Assembly (NCBI RefSeq): GCF_001907975.1
Contig: NZ_CP017834.1
Coordinates: 2,563,523-2,627,522 of the forward strand
DNA length: 64,000 nucleotides
DNA from: Silvanigrella aquatica
GTDB taxonomy: Bacteria > Bdellovibrionota_B > Oligoflexia > Silvanigrellales > Silvanigrellaceae
Direction of reading: 5' to 3'
Part shown: piece by piece, positions 27,722 through 35,813 of the stretch
Position numbering within the stretch: the first letter of the stretch is position 1
How the letters are laid out: the number at the start of each line of letters is the position of its first letter
Translations under genes and position numbers: made by a program
The notes under the pieces: generated by a model
The model's input: only the letters and a program-made list of their open reading frames with translations
What the model was told of the DNA's origin: nothing
The model's database searches: none

Positions 27722-27750
27722 TTGACTCCTTAGCCAACTGATGATATTTT
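27722..27750 (+). promoter_or_regulatory. Candidate sigma-70-type promoter for hpf
   Basis: TTGACT at 27722-27727 and TATTTT at 27745-27750 with a 17-bp spacer, just past the rpoN stop. Downstream, two AT-rich inverted repeats lie in the leader: 10-bp arms at 27758-27767/27772-27781 and 8-bp arms at 27785-27792/27804-27811. Confidence 0.4.
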
Positions 27751-27860
27751 AACTAACATATTACATTCAATAATGTAATATTCATTTATCTGTTAAAAAT
27801 ATTCAGATAAATTGTTAAGTTTTTTCTTCTGTACTATGACCTATATTATTAGGAGGTTAC

Positions 27861-28313
27861 ATGCAAGTTGAAGTGCATTTCGTTAATTTCCCTAAATCTA
27901 AACAAAACCGTTCTATTGTTGAACAGAAAATTATTGAATGTATTGAAAAATATTCGTCCAATATAATTTTTGTAAAAGCTTTTTTTAGCGTAGATGGCTT
28001 TGAGCACCATGTTAAAATTTCTGTATCATCGGGTAGAATGAGTACGTTTGTTAATGCAAGCGCAGGAGATATTTATCACTCTATTGATAAAGTATTAAAT
28101 AAATTAGAATCGTCGTTAAGACGAGTTTCTAAAAAGAAAATGCATAAACGCAATGAATTCTCTTCAGTAAGTGAAAAATCGGACTATAATGCTACTAATT
28201 TAAGAATTCATAAACGTTTTGCAAAAATCAACGAAAACGTTTTTGATAAATTTGAAAATGCCTATGTGTCTGACTTTGAAGACGACGTCAGACCTATGAG
28301 AAAAGTAAGTTAA
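27861..28313 (+). CDS. hpf: Ribosome hibernation-promoting factor family protein
   Basis: 150 aa. Residues 1-95 form the HPF/RaiA (S30AE) domain: MQVEVHFVNFPKSK, FFSVDGFEHHVKISVSSG, AGDIYHSIDKVLNKLESSLRR and the basic KKKMHKRN end. These proteins bind the 30S decoding region and silence or dimerise ribosomes under starvation. The remaining 50 residues do not look like the long-form dimerisation domain, so it is a short-type factor with an unusual tail. AGGAGG lies 5 nt before the ATG. It follows rpoN, a common neighbour, and ends before a clear terminator. Confidence 0.85.
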   Translation: MQVEVHFVNFPKSKQNRSIVEQKIIECIEKYSSNIIFVKAFFSVDGFEHHVKISVSSGRMSTFVNASAGDIYHSIDKVLNKLESSLRRVSKKKMHKRNEFSSVSEKSDYNATNLRIHKRFAKINENVFDKFENAYVSDFEDDVRPMRKVS

Positions 28314-28334
28314 CAAAAGCTTAATTTTAAATTG

Positions 28335-28368
28335 AGGGAAGAGACTTTAAATGTTTCTTCCCTTTTTT
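28335..28368 (+). terminator. Rho-independent terminator after hpf
   Basis: The stem is GGGAAGAGAC (28336-28345) with GTTTCTTCCC (28353-28362), containing one G-U wobble and a 7-nt loop, then TTTTTT at 28363-28368. It lies 22 bp beyond the hpf stop and separates hpf from rapZ. Confidence 0.85.
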
Positions 28369-28493
28369 AATGTTTAAAATAGACAAAAGATATTTTTAAT
28401 TTGATTGACATATTATTTATTTTTAATTAACAAGAAAATGTCTATAAGCATGCCGTTTCTACGCGCAAAAAAATGAAAAAGCTTGAGGAAGAA

Positions 28494-29396
28494 ATGGAAA
28501 ATCAAGTTGCAAATATCTCTCCCAATGAAAAGAAAAGCATCATCATTGTTTCAGGTTTAGCGGGCTCAGGCAAGACAGTCGCTATTCATGCCCTGGAAGA
28601 TTTAGGTTATTACTGTATTGATAATCTCCCCGCGGTTATGCTTAAATCCTTCTCGGAAGCCATTCTAAATAACAATCTCAAAGCAACACACATTGCTTTG
28701 GCTCTGGATTCTCGCGATCAGGATAATCCTAAAACATTTGATGAAATTTACCCCAATCTCGTAAAAACATGTCATGTCCAAATTCTTTATATCAAAGCCT
28801 CGGAAGAAGTGCTGCTAAGAAGATTTAGAGAAACGCGTAGGCATCACCCCCTGAGTATCAATTCTCCCTTAATAAGCTTACAAGATGCTATTAAACTTGA
28901 TGAAAAAACACTTGAACCTATTAAAGATATCTCTCATCATGTACTTGATACTTCGCATATGTCTTCACAATATTTAAAACGCTTCATTCATAAGCAATTT
29001 TCCTTTTCAGGAACAAAAGGAAAATTATTAATGCAGTTTATTTCTTTTGGCTTTAAGCATGGTACACCTACAGATCTTGACACTTTACTTGATGTGCGCT
29101 GTTTTAAAAATCCACATTATGATCCGCATCTTAGAAAGCTTACAGGGCTAAACCCACTGGTGAAGGATTATGTTTTTTCTGACCCCCATGTCGTCACTTT
29201 TATTTCAAAAACAACGGATTTTTTAAAGTTTTTATACCCTCTTTATCTTGAAGAAGGAAAACATTACTTTTCCATTGGCATTGGATGTACGGGCGGAAAG
29301 CACAGAAGTGTTGCTATTACGGAAGAACTTGCAAAAATTTTTAAAACAGAAGTCCCCTTCGTCACCATTGAGCATCGGCATATTGAAGAGGATTAA
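28494..29396 (+). CDS. rapZ: RapZ family RNA-binding/nucleotide-binding protein
   Basis: 300 aa. It has a Walker A motif GLAGSGKT near the N-terminus, the family signatures GYYCIDNLP, HHPLS and DTSHMS, and the C-terminal domain with FGFKHGTP, DVRCFKNPHY and IGIGCTGGKHRSV. In E. coli RapZ binds GlcN6P and controls GlmS synthesis through small RNAs; in other phyla it is a nucleotide-binding protein of the whiA/yvcJ group. The ATG at 28494 follows GAGGA closely and matches the usual family start; an in-frame ATG at 28473 lacks a ribosome site. No PTS or HPr kinase gene is beside it here, unlike many genomes. Confidence 0.93.
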   Translation: MENQVANISPNEKKSIIIVSGLAGSGKTVAIHALEDLGYYCIDNLPAVMLKSFSEAILNNNLKATHIALALDSRDQDNPKTFDEIYPNLVKTCHVQILYIKASEEVLLRRFRETRRHHPLSINSPLISLQDAIKLDEKTLEPIKDISHHVLDTSHMSSQYLKRFIHKQFSFSGTKGKLLMQFISFGFKHGTPTDLDTLLDVRCFKNPHYDPHLRKLTGLNPLVKDYVFSDPHVVTFISKTTDFLKFLYPLYLEEGKHYFSIGIGCTGGKHRSVAITEELAKIFKTEVPFVTIEHRHIEED

Positions 29397-29505
29397 TTTT
29401 TTTGCCATGACTTGACCAAAGCGATTTCCCGATACAACTTACTAGATTCCTATGGGTTCTATTTAATAAAAGAACTCAATTTATCAATTATGAAAGGGAC
29501 TCTTT

Positions 29506-29832
29506 ATGTCAGATAATATTTTTAAAATTACAGAAGGTAATTTCCAGACCGAAGTTCTTGAAAATAAAACACTTGCCATTGTTGACTTCTGGGCTGACTG
29601 GTGTGGACCTTGCAAAGCTTTAGAGCCCGTTCTTGAGCAAATTGCAACTGAATTCAATGAAAAGGTTAAAGTATGCAAAGTCAATGTGGAAGACAATCCA
29701 GAATTGGCTGCTAAATTTAATGTACGCAATATTCCTTTTATTCTTTTTATAAAAGATGGACAAAAAGTAGCGGAACTTGTTGGCAACCAACCCAAACAAG
29801 CGATTATCAGTCAAATCAATGCGCATGTTTAA
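29506..29832 (+). CDS. trxA: Thioredoxin
   Basis: 108 aa cytoplasmic thioredoxin of standard length. The active site is WADWCGPCK with C33 and C36, the buried Asp is in VDFWAD, and the cis-Pro loop is VRNIPFIL. No signal peptide. It reduces protein disulfides such as those of ribonucleotide reductase. A GAAAGGG ribosome site precedes the ATG. The rnhB start is 10 bp downstream, so the two are likely cotranscribed. Confidence 0.96.
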   Translation: MSDNIFKITEGNFQTEVLENKTLAIVDFWADWCGPCKALEPVLEQIATEFNEKVKVCKVNVEDNPELAAKFNVRNIPFILFIKDGQKVAELVGNQPKQAIISQINAHV

Positions 29833-29842
29833 GCACTAAATC

Positions 29843-30739
29843 ATGCGTCATTTACAATCATTTTTTGAGAATGAGTCATTACTTATTCAAGCTATATCAA
29901 AAGAACTTGCTTCTAAAGATATAGCTCCCTTTATTATTGCTATCGATGAAGTTGGTAGAGGTTGTGTGGCAGGCCCTGTTCTGAGTTGTGTCAGTTTTTG
30001 GATGCCTAAACAACTTATTTTAGAATTCAAATTCACTGAAAAAACAAAAACATGGTTACCTTTCATTGATGATAGTAAAAAACTCACTGAAAAAAAACGA
30101 TCTTCTTGTTTTGAACTTATTTTAAAAGAATACGATCTAAAATTTTCAACAGTGCCCATTTTAAAAAGCAATGCCTTAACACCAACAAGCTTATTTCCCT
30201 CCGAAAAAACTTTACATTTAAATTCGAAAGATTTTATTAATTTTAAAAAGGAAAATCATGGAATTAATACAAATGAATATGAATGCATTGCATTTTCTCT
30301 TGGTGAGGCCTCTGCTAACGAAGTGGACAAATATAATATTTGGAATGCCGTGCAAATGGCCGCAGGAAGAGCACTCCTAAATTTAAATAAAATGATCGAA
30401 ACAGAATTTTCTTTTTTAAAGAAACAATGGCAAAGTTCTATTTTATTAATGGATGGAAAACATTTTCTTAAAGTACCAAATGAATTTAAAAAGAATATTC
30501 AAATCACTGTGACACAAGCGGATGGCATTTTTGTCAGCGTGGGCTTTTCTAGTATTCTCGCCAAAGTTTACCGCGATACCCTCATGATTGAACAAGATCC
30601 CCTATTCCCCGAATTCGGCTTTTCAGGACACAAAGGATATGGAACCCCTAAACATCTCTCCATAATCCAAAAAATAGGTATAAGCCCTCTCCATCGGAAA
30701 AGTTTTTTAACAAATTATTGTCCTGAGACTTTATTTTGA
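29843..30739 (+). CDS. rnhB: Ribonuclease HII
   Basis: Removes RNA from RNA-DNA hybrids and starts ribonucleotide excision. The DEVGRG motif is at 35-40, followed by VAGPV, DDSKKLTEKKR, the metal-binding Asp in LMDGKHF, and the ADGIFVSVGFSSILAKVYRD block with the last acidic residue, then HKGYGTPKHL. At 298 aa it is about 90 longer than typical bacterial RNase HII. The excess is an insert (about 110-150) between the SKKL and NxWNA blocks plus an N-terminal extension. No clear ribosome site precedes the ATG. Confidence 0.9.
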   Translation: MRHLQSFFENESLLIQAISKELASKDIAPFIIAIDEVGRGCVAGPVLSCVSFWMPKQLILEFKFTEKTKTWLPFIDDSKKLTEKKRSSCFELILKEYDLKFSTVPILKSNALTPTSLFPSEKTLHLNSKDFINFKKENHGINTNEYECIAFSLGEASANEVDKYNIWNAVQMAAGRALLNLNKMIETEFSFLKKQWQSSILLMDGKHFLKVPNEFKKNIQITVTQADGIFVSVGFSSILAKVYRDTLMIEQDPLFPEFGFSGHKGYGTPKHLSIIQKIGISPLHRKSFLTNYCPETLF

Positions 30740-30950
30740 AATTTAATAAATTATTGAAGCTCACTTCCATATCAATATTTATGAGAATAAAAAAACGATA
30801 TTTAGAAAAAATTGGTAAGTATATCATACCCCAAATAAGCTAAAGATTTCCCCATTTCATCCGATGCCATGTCTTGAAGGCTGGTTTTATAAACTAGGAT
30901 CTGACAAGATCACTTTGTAAAGCATTGATTAAATTAGGGGTTTCAGGTTA

Positions 30951-31307
30951 ATGAAACAGCAGCATGCCCATCCATCGAAGGTTGATGTCTCTTATGAGCT
31001 CTATCGTGAGCTTGCAGGAGAAATATGCTCACCGATTGATGACGCCGAAATGACGTATGATCTGCGCTTTGAGCTTTATACCAGTAAGCTCACATACCTT
31101 TTTAACATCCAAGAGCAATGCTTCCGTTGTATCAATACAGGCCATAATCTTGATACTTACACAAAAGAGGATTTCTTATTAATTCAAGATGCCATTGAAA
31201 TTACAACTGAATTTATTCGACAAACAATTCGTGAAGCCCTTATAAATAGCTTAAATATAGCAGAAAAGAAGGCTCAAGATGCTTCCCGAAATCAACCCCA
31301 TCCTTGA
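30951..31307 (+). CDS. Hypothetical helical protein
   Basis: 118 aa, no signal peptide or membrane span, predicted mainly alpha-helical from its heptad-like Leu/Ile spacing. It has two Cys (EICSP, QCFRCINTGH gives a CxxC). I recognise no family. AGGGG lies about 12 nt upstream of the ATG. The 211-bp gap before it shows no gene. Its last 29 bp overlap the next frame, so the two are translationally coupled and probably act together. Confidence 0.5.
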   Translation: MKQQHAHPSKVDVSYELYRELAGEICSPIDDAEMTYDLRFELYTSKLTYLFNIQEQCFRCINTGHNLDTYTKEDFLLIQDAIEITTEFIRQTIREALINSLNIAEKKAQDASRNQPHP

Positions 31308-31758
31308 AGTCTTTGAGCGTATGACACTAGATGATAAGGTCTACTTCACATTTCCCAATGAAGAAGACATCCAAGTCTGCATTTTATTTAACAAAAAAAC
31401 AGATAAAAGAAATTGGAGCATTTGGCTTGCTTTAAATGAACAGGCATCGAAACAGACCATCACTATGGGCTATTTGAGAGAAACATTAAAAGCATTTAAA
31501 ATTAATGAAAAAGTCTTTATGAAAGAAGTGGCCGATGTTTTATTATTACAAGCTGCATTTGCCGATGAATTTATTAGGCAAGTTTCTGAAATTTTAGGAA
31601 AAGAAGCAGTGCAAAAATCAATTTTGTACACACAAAACTTCATGGATGAACTGACTGCCAAAATTAAAAATATTTGCAATGGAGAAATTTCGCAAGATAA
31701 AGTAAAATTAGGTAAAGAAAAAATAAGAATTAAAAACAAGTTAAAAATTATAAAGTAA
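31279..31758 (+). CDS. Hypothetical protein, coupled to upstream gene
   Basis: 159 aa, soluble, with an N-terminal beta-rich part (DDKVYFTFPNEEDIQVCILF, WSIWLALNEQ) and a helical, Lys-rich C-terminus. It could be a small binding or chaperone-type domain, but I recognise no family. It overlaps the previous gene by 29 bp in another frame and is 5 bp upstream of murQ, so all three are likely one operon. Confidence 0.5.
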   Translation: MLPEINPILEVFERMTLDDKVYFTFPNEEDIQVCILFNKKTDKRNWSIWLALNEQASKQTITMGYLRETLKAFKINEKVFMKEVADVLLLQAAFADEFIRQVSEILGKEAVQKSILYTQNFMDELTAKIKNICNGEISQDKVKLGKEKIRIKNKLKIIK

Positions 31759-31763
31759 AAATT

Positions 31764-32639
31764 ATGGATACAGAAAAAAAATCTGACAGATATAATAAAT
31801 TAGATTTATGGGAAACAAAAGAAATTCTAGATGCCATTTTAGAATCTCAGCTTAGCGCTGTTTCATCTATAAAAAAAATCATACCCGATATTGAAGTTGC
31901 CGTTACAAAATCTGTTCCTTTATTAGAAAATGGAGGGCGCCTTATATTTGCAGGTGCGGGTACCTCAGGAAGAATAGCAGCTCAAGAATGTGCTGAACTT
32001 TATCCGACATTTTCATGGCCTAAAAATAAATCCATTTTTTTAATAGCGGGAGGACAGAAATCATTAACCGAAGCTATTGAGCATGCTGAAGATGTTCTTG
32101 CCCAAGGAGAACTTGAAGCAAAAAAAATAAAATTAACATCGAAAGATGTAGTAATTTGCCTTGCTGCCAGTGGCAGAACTCCTTATACCTTAGGAGTATT
32201 AAGAGAAGCCAATTTATCAGGAGCACTCACAATTGGTATTTCTTCTTCAGCAAATTCCCCTTTGCTAAACGAAGCACATATTAAATTATTTCCTAATACG
32301 GGTTCGGAAGTGATTGCGGGTTCTACGCGCATGAAAGCGGGTACAACACAAAAAATCATATTAAATATGCTTACAACATCAATTATGATTCGTTTAAATA
32401 GAACTTACGATTCTTTTATGATTGATTTGGTTGCAACAAACGATAAATTAATAAAACGTGCTGCATTTATTGTTTCTGAAATTAGTAAAGTCAATTTAGA
32501 ATCAGCAAAAGATGCTTTAAAAAAATGTCATGGAAATGTAAAGTTAGCATGTGTATTTTTAAAATACCAAGATCTAAAAAAAGCAGAAAATATATTAAAA
32601 GAATTTTCTGGAAATTTAAGAAAGTGCCTTGATAATTAA
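31764..32639 (+). CDS. murQ: N-acetylmuramic acid 6-phosphate etherase MurQ
   Basis: Cleaves the lactyl ether of MurNAc-6-phosphate, giving GlcNAc-6P and D-lactate during wall recycling. The SIS domain carries GAGTSGRIAAQECAELYPTF, in which E78 aligns with the catalytic Glu of E. coli MurQ (SGRLGVLDASE). It also has IAGGQKSLTEAIEHAED (second acidic site), AASGRTPYTLG and GSEVIAGSTRMKAGTTQK. The 291-aa length is normal. The released D-lactate could feed the FAD/Fe-S dehydrogenase encoded at 57678 (inference). The two genes upstream are of unknown function. Confidence 0.92.
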   Translation: MDTEKKSDRYNKLDLWETKEILDAILESQLSAVSSIKKIIPDIEVAVTKSVPLLENGGRLIFAGAGTSGRIAAQECAELYPTFSWPKNKSIFLIAGGQKSLTEAIEHAEDVLAQGELEAKKIKLTSKDVVICLAASGRTPYTLGVLREANLSGALTIGISSSANSPLLNEAHIKLFPNTGSEVIAGSTRMKAGTTQKIILNMLTTSIMIRLNRTYDSFMIDLVATNDKLIKRAAFIVSEISKVNLESAKDALKKCHGNVKLACVFLKYQDLKKAENILKEFSGNLRKCLDN

Positions 32640-32692
32640 AAATATCATTAGTTAAAAAAATGACGCCTGTCTATTTCAAAAAATGATATAAA

Positions 32693-33035
32693 ATGATACC
32701 CCTTATTTTTTTTAGCGCTTTTATTTCATTAAAATCCTCTGCTGCTGAAAGTTTAATTGAAAATAATTCTTCCACTATTTTTTCTCCTTATGATGACATT
32801 ACTGTAGGAGCTGTATGGACAGATTGGCAAAACTATCCCGATGGCAGACCAGCAGACGTCATTCCCATTGCAGAACAAACAGGCACAAAAGAATTTGTGA
32901 TGGCATTTATTCAATCCATATATGTGGTCCGTAGCACGAGATAATCCGTGTTCTGATTCACAGCTCTCGACAACATGCTCAAGCAACAATAATCAAATGA
33001 AAAAATATGAATACATGAGTACTTTTGCAAAATAA
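32693..33035 (+). pseudogene. GH18 chitinase remnant with internal deletion
   Basis: The first frame (32693 to about 32915) encodes a signal peptide (IPLIFFSAFISLKSSAA) and then FSPYDDITVGAVWTDWQNY...IAEQTGTKEFVMAFIQS, the N-terminal strand and helix of family 18 chitinases. Shortly after, the frame shifts. From about 32922 another frame reads MWSVARDNPC and STTCSS to a stop at 33033-33035, which is the C-terminal end of the same enzyme class. The catalytic DxxDxDxE region and most of the barrel are absent. An internal deletion therefore fused the two ends out of frame. A translated 83-residue product would be non-catalytic. Confidence 0.7.
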
Positions 33036-33172
33036 ATGAATTTTTTATATTTGCCATTTTCTAAAATTCCTGCCCGCATAGCATTCTTAAAAAATCATTT
33101 AATTTCCGTGTATCCAAACGATCCCCAAATGTGATAAACATCTTTTGAATGCTATTTTCGGAGATACTCGCT

Positions 33173-33421
33173 ATGAAGGAACATTCCCTATTCGATCTTT
33201 TGGTACTATCTTTGGGCAATGCTGCTTTGATTGGACTTGGTATCGTGCCCGAACCAGGAAGTCAGACAAAAAGCAAAGACATAGAAGCCGCGAAATATAA
33301 TATTGATCTTCTCGAAACCCTTCAGAAAAAAACCAAGGGAAATCTGACTTCCGCAGAGGACGAAATGCTCACAAGTTTACTTTACGACCTTCGTTTGAAG
33401 TTTCTTGAAGCACGGAAGTAA
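33173..33421 (+). CDS. DUF1844 family protein
   Basis: 82 aa. Family features are LFDLLVLSLGNAALIGLGIVPEPG, then DIEAAKYNIDLLETLQKKTKGNLT and LLYDLRLKFLEA at the end. DUF1844 proteins are small, widespread in deltaproteobacteria-like lineages and of unknown function. The ATG at 33173 follows GGAG; an in-frame ATG at 33149 has none. It stands alone between the chitinase remnant and greA. Confidence 0.85.
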   Translation: MKEHSLFDLLVLSLGNAALIGLGIVPEPGSQTKSKDIEAAKYNIDLLETLQKKTKGNLTSAEDEMLTSLLYDLRLKFLEARK

Positions 33422-33487
33422 GCGTGCTATCCTAATGTTGTGTCATTGAGCTCATCTAATGATACCTGGCATTTCGTTTTTGCGTTT

Positions 33488-33516
33488 GCGGGCTGAAAGA
33501 AATTCTTTCAGCCCGC
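33488..33516. repeat. GC-rich inverted repeat upstream of greA
   Basis: Perfect 14-bp arms: 33488-33501 starts GCGGGCTGAAAGAA and 33503-33516 is its complement, with one central base. It is unusually G+C-rich for this genome. No T-run follows on the plus strand, so it is not a standard terminator. Smaller hairpins, GTTCAC/GTGAAC (33560-33577) and TGAGC/GCTCA (33591-33605), follow it before greA. Confidence 0.6.
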
Positions 33517-33699
33517 TGGCTAATTTATTGCATGGTTTTCCTTCAAACGAAAACGAGGAGTTCACTAGGCCGTGAACGAAAACTAGTTCGTGAGCATTTT
33601 GCTCAAGTAAATTTTGGCGAATCGATCTTTAATATCAATCCCATTGGTTAAAAGTTCGGTTTGTTTCTTTTTTTATACAAATTTTAAAAGGTATTGATT

Positions 33700-34200
33700 A
33701 TGGCAGTTGAATCGAATGGACCCATTCCCATTACATCTGTTGGACATGAAAGACTTAAGGAAGAGCTTAAGAGACTCAAAACGGTTGACAGACCCAAGGT
33801 CATTTCAGAAATTGCAGAAGCGCGCGCCTTGGGCGACCTCTCTGAAAACGCGGAGTACCATGCCGCTCGTGAAAAACAAGGCTTTATTGAAGGACGCATC
33901 ATGGAGCTTGAAGACAAGCTGGGACGTGTCCAGATTATTAACGTAGGCAAAGGAAGAACCGATCGTGTGGTTTTCGGCGCCATGGTTTCCCTCATCGACG
34001 TGAGCGATGATAGCAGAGGCGAAGAAAAAACCTACCGCATTGTTGGTGATCTCGAAGCTGATATTAAAAATAATGCTATTTCTATTTCAAGCCCTTTGGC
34101 AAAATCTCTTATTAACAAAACAGTAGGAGATATTGTAACTGTAAACCTGCCTCGTGGCGAAAAATATTACGAAGTAAAAGATATTCAGTTTTTAGACTAA
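33700..34200 (+). CDS. greA: Transcription elongation factor GreA
   Basis: Stimulates transcript cleavage by backtracked RNA polymerase. 166 aa. The N-terminal coiled coil carries the tip acidic motif region ARALGDLSENAEYHAAREKQ. The C-terminal FKBP-like domain has YRIVGDLEADIKNNAISISSPLAKSL-type residues and GDIVTVNLPRG. Start at 33700 behind AAAAGG; a TTG two codons upstream is in frame but poorly placed. Its stop overlaps the convergent beta-barrel gene by 4 bp. The 278-bp upstream gap contains three hairpins and may be a leader. Confidence 0.95.
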   Translation: MAVESNGPIPITSVGHERLKEELKRLKTVDRPKVISEIAEARALGDLSENAEYHAAREKQGFIEGRIMELEDKLGRVQIINVGKGRTDRVVFGAMVSLIDVSDDSRGEEKTYRIVGDLEADIKNNAISISSPLAKSLINKTVGDIVTVNLPRGEKYYEVKDIQFLD

Positions 34201-34931
34201 TAATTTTGAACGGGAAGCACGGATGTAATAGCTTGATTGATATCCCCTATTTGTAGTGTCAAACCCAATTGAGCAAAATAGCTATCGCTATAAATTTTTA
34301 AAGTATTTAAGTACGTCCCACTGGCGTTGTTGTTGAGTGGGGTGATATTTTGATGACGCCACCCTAACTGAAAAGAAAAAGCTTTATCCTTTTGAAAAAA
34401 ATAATCCATGCCTCCAAAAACGGCAAACATATCTGGGACGGGGGCTATGGTGTTTGGGACTCTTGCATCCGTCGTAATAGACATCGCGGGATACCAATTT
34501 GCTCCATATTCAGCACCACTTAATAATCTAAAATTTTGTCCTAAATTAAGAGAAAGCCCTCCCAACATGGTGGGAAAAGAAAAACCATACCCCTGCCTTA
34601 AATTTCCATAATTTCCCATGTCAATTATAAAGCCTGCGGTTGTTCCTACAAAAAATCCAAAATTTGAAACAATATTTATATGATAAGCATATCTCAATAG
34701 AAATAAGGAATTGATCCCTGAATTAACTAAAGGTGATATCGTATCTTGACTACTCGCTGAAGAGGTTTGATTCAGCGACCACGTAGAATATTCAAATGAA
34801 TATAAAATGCTTAAATTATGCCCAGAGCGAAAAATAGGAATATATGTTTGTTCATTAATGACATCTTCTTGAGCAAAAACTGTACTCGTAAATTTCAGAA
34901 GGTATGCTAACATGTAGACATTGAGGAACAT
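34197..34931 (-). CDS. Probable outer-membrane beta-barrel protein
   Basis: 244 aa from the ATG at 34931 (frame open further to 35036). The N-terminal segment MFLNVYMLAYLLKFTSTVFA is a signal peptide. The mature part has repeated amphipathic strands with Gly and aromatic residues (NLSILYSFEYSTWSLNQ, FGFFVGTTAGF, FSFQLGWRHQ), typical of an 8-10 strand barrel. It ends VQNY rather than Phe. The longer frame would put 35 charged residues before the signal peptide, so I prefer 34931, although no strong ribosome site is visible. It is divergent from the next membrane-protein gene and overlaps greA by 4 bp at the 3' end. Confidence 0.6.
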   Translation of the reverse strand: MFLNVYMLAYLLKFTSTVFAQEDVINEQTYIPIFRSGHNLSILYSFEYSTWSLNQTSSASSQDTISPLVNSGINSLFLLRYAYHINIVSNFGFFVGTTAGFIIDMGNYGNLRQGYGFSFPTMLGGLSLNLGQNFRLLSGAEYGANWYPAMSITTDARVPNTIAPVPDMFAVFGGMDYFFQKDKAFSFQLGWRHQNITPLNNNASGTYLNTLKIYSDSYFAQLGLTLQIGDINQAITSVLPVQNY

Positions 34932-34955
34932 TCTATAAAAAGGAGACTTCAAAAA

Positions 34956-35489
34956 ATGTCTCTTCGTATTCAAAAAAATATTTTTATAATTATCATTTTT
35001 ATTTTTATAGGATTGATCACGATTTCTTCGACACATCAGCTTTCTGTTTCCTTAATAGGTAGCTTCGTTTCCTTATTTCTTGCTTTATTTATTTACACTA
35101 CAATTAAATTAAATATTACAAAAATAACTTTTCTTTCATATCATTTCATTTCAATCTGTCTTTTGTTTATTTTTCAAACTCCTGAAATCGCAGTCATTGC
35201 TTTTTTAAGTTTTCTGCTCAGGGAAACCATTTTGTTGACAAAAGAGCAAGCAGAAAAGGGCTCTCGCAAAAGTTTATTATGGGATCTTGGCGCGATAAAG
35301 CCAAAAAGACAAATTTCTTCAGCATACAATCAGTCACTGCCTTTTATTATAGCTTCATTTGTCTGCTCCTTGCTCAATAATTTCTTTTCAATCCCAACAA
35401 TTGCTCTTGCTTACTTTCCTATTTTCCTATTTTCTATAGGTTTTGGAAGCCTTATTGTCGAAGAGCTTTCATTTGTTGCAACAGAGTAG
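34956..35489 (+). CDS. Hypothetical integral membrane protein
   Basis: 177 aa with five or six hydrophobic helices (about 9-24, 28-48, 58-74, 77-88, 128-142, 150-168) and a charged cytoplasmic-type loop (KEQAEKGSRKSLLWDLGAIKPKRQ). No family recognised. AAAGGAG lies about 10 nt before the ATG. Its stop lies inside the ribosome site of the next gene, and AI-2E permease and sigma-factor genes follow, so it probably heads a four-gene operon. Confidence 0.65.
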   Translation: MSLRIQKNIFIIIIFIFIGLITISSTHQLSVSLIGSFVSLFLALFIYTTIKLNITKITFLSYHFISICLLFIFQTPEIAVIAFLSFLLRETILLTKEQAEKGSRKSLLWDLGAIKPKRQISSAYNQSLPFIIASFVCSLLNNFFSIPTIALAYFPIFLFSIGFGSLIVEELSFVATE

Positions 35490-35499
35490 GAGTAATACT

Positions 35500-35811
35500 A
35501 TGAGTAATATAAATTTTTCTTTTGACTGGAAAAAAATACAAGAAACGATTTCTGATGCAACAAAAATAGGTTCGCGAGAAATTAAAAGGGGAGTCGACGA
35601 AGCCAAAAAGCAAATTGGAAAAATGCAACTCCTACAAAAAAGAAAAGAACTCTTTGCAGAATTAGGTCGTAATTTATATGATGCTTATCAGGACGGATTA
35701 CCAGAAGAAATAGAAAAATTTTTAAAAGAGACCGAATTGCAAGAAATAATTCAAGACATTGAAAATACCGATAAAGAACTCATAAAATTAAGAGGGGTTG
35801 ATCATAGCTAA
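35500..35811 (+). CDS. Small helical hypothetical protein
   Basis: 103 aa, highly charged, almost entirely helical by pattern (DWKKIQETISDATKIGSREI, KELFAELGRNLYDAYQDGL, ending DIENTDKELIKLRG). No membrane span. It resembles small coiled-coil proteins but I cannot name a family. Start at 35500 with TAGGAG about 7 nt upstream. It is 2 bp before the permease gene. Confidence 0.6.
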   Translation: MSNINFSFDWKKIQETISDATKIGSREIKRGVDEAKKQIGKMQLLQKRKELFAELGRNLYDAYQDGLPEEIEKFLKETELQEIIQDIENTDKELIKLRGVDHS

Positions 35812-35813
35812 AA

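Noticed and set aside
28405-28433. TTGACA upstream of rapZ
   Set aside because: The hexamer at the proper distance is TAACAA, only a weak match.
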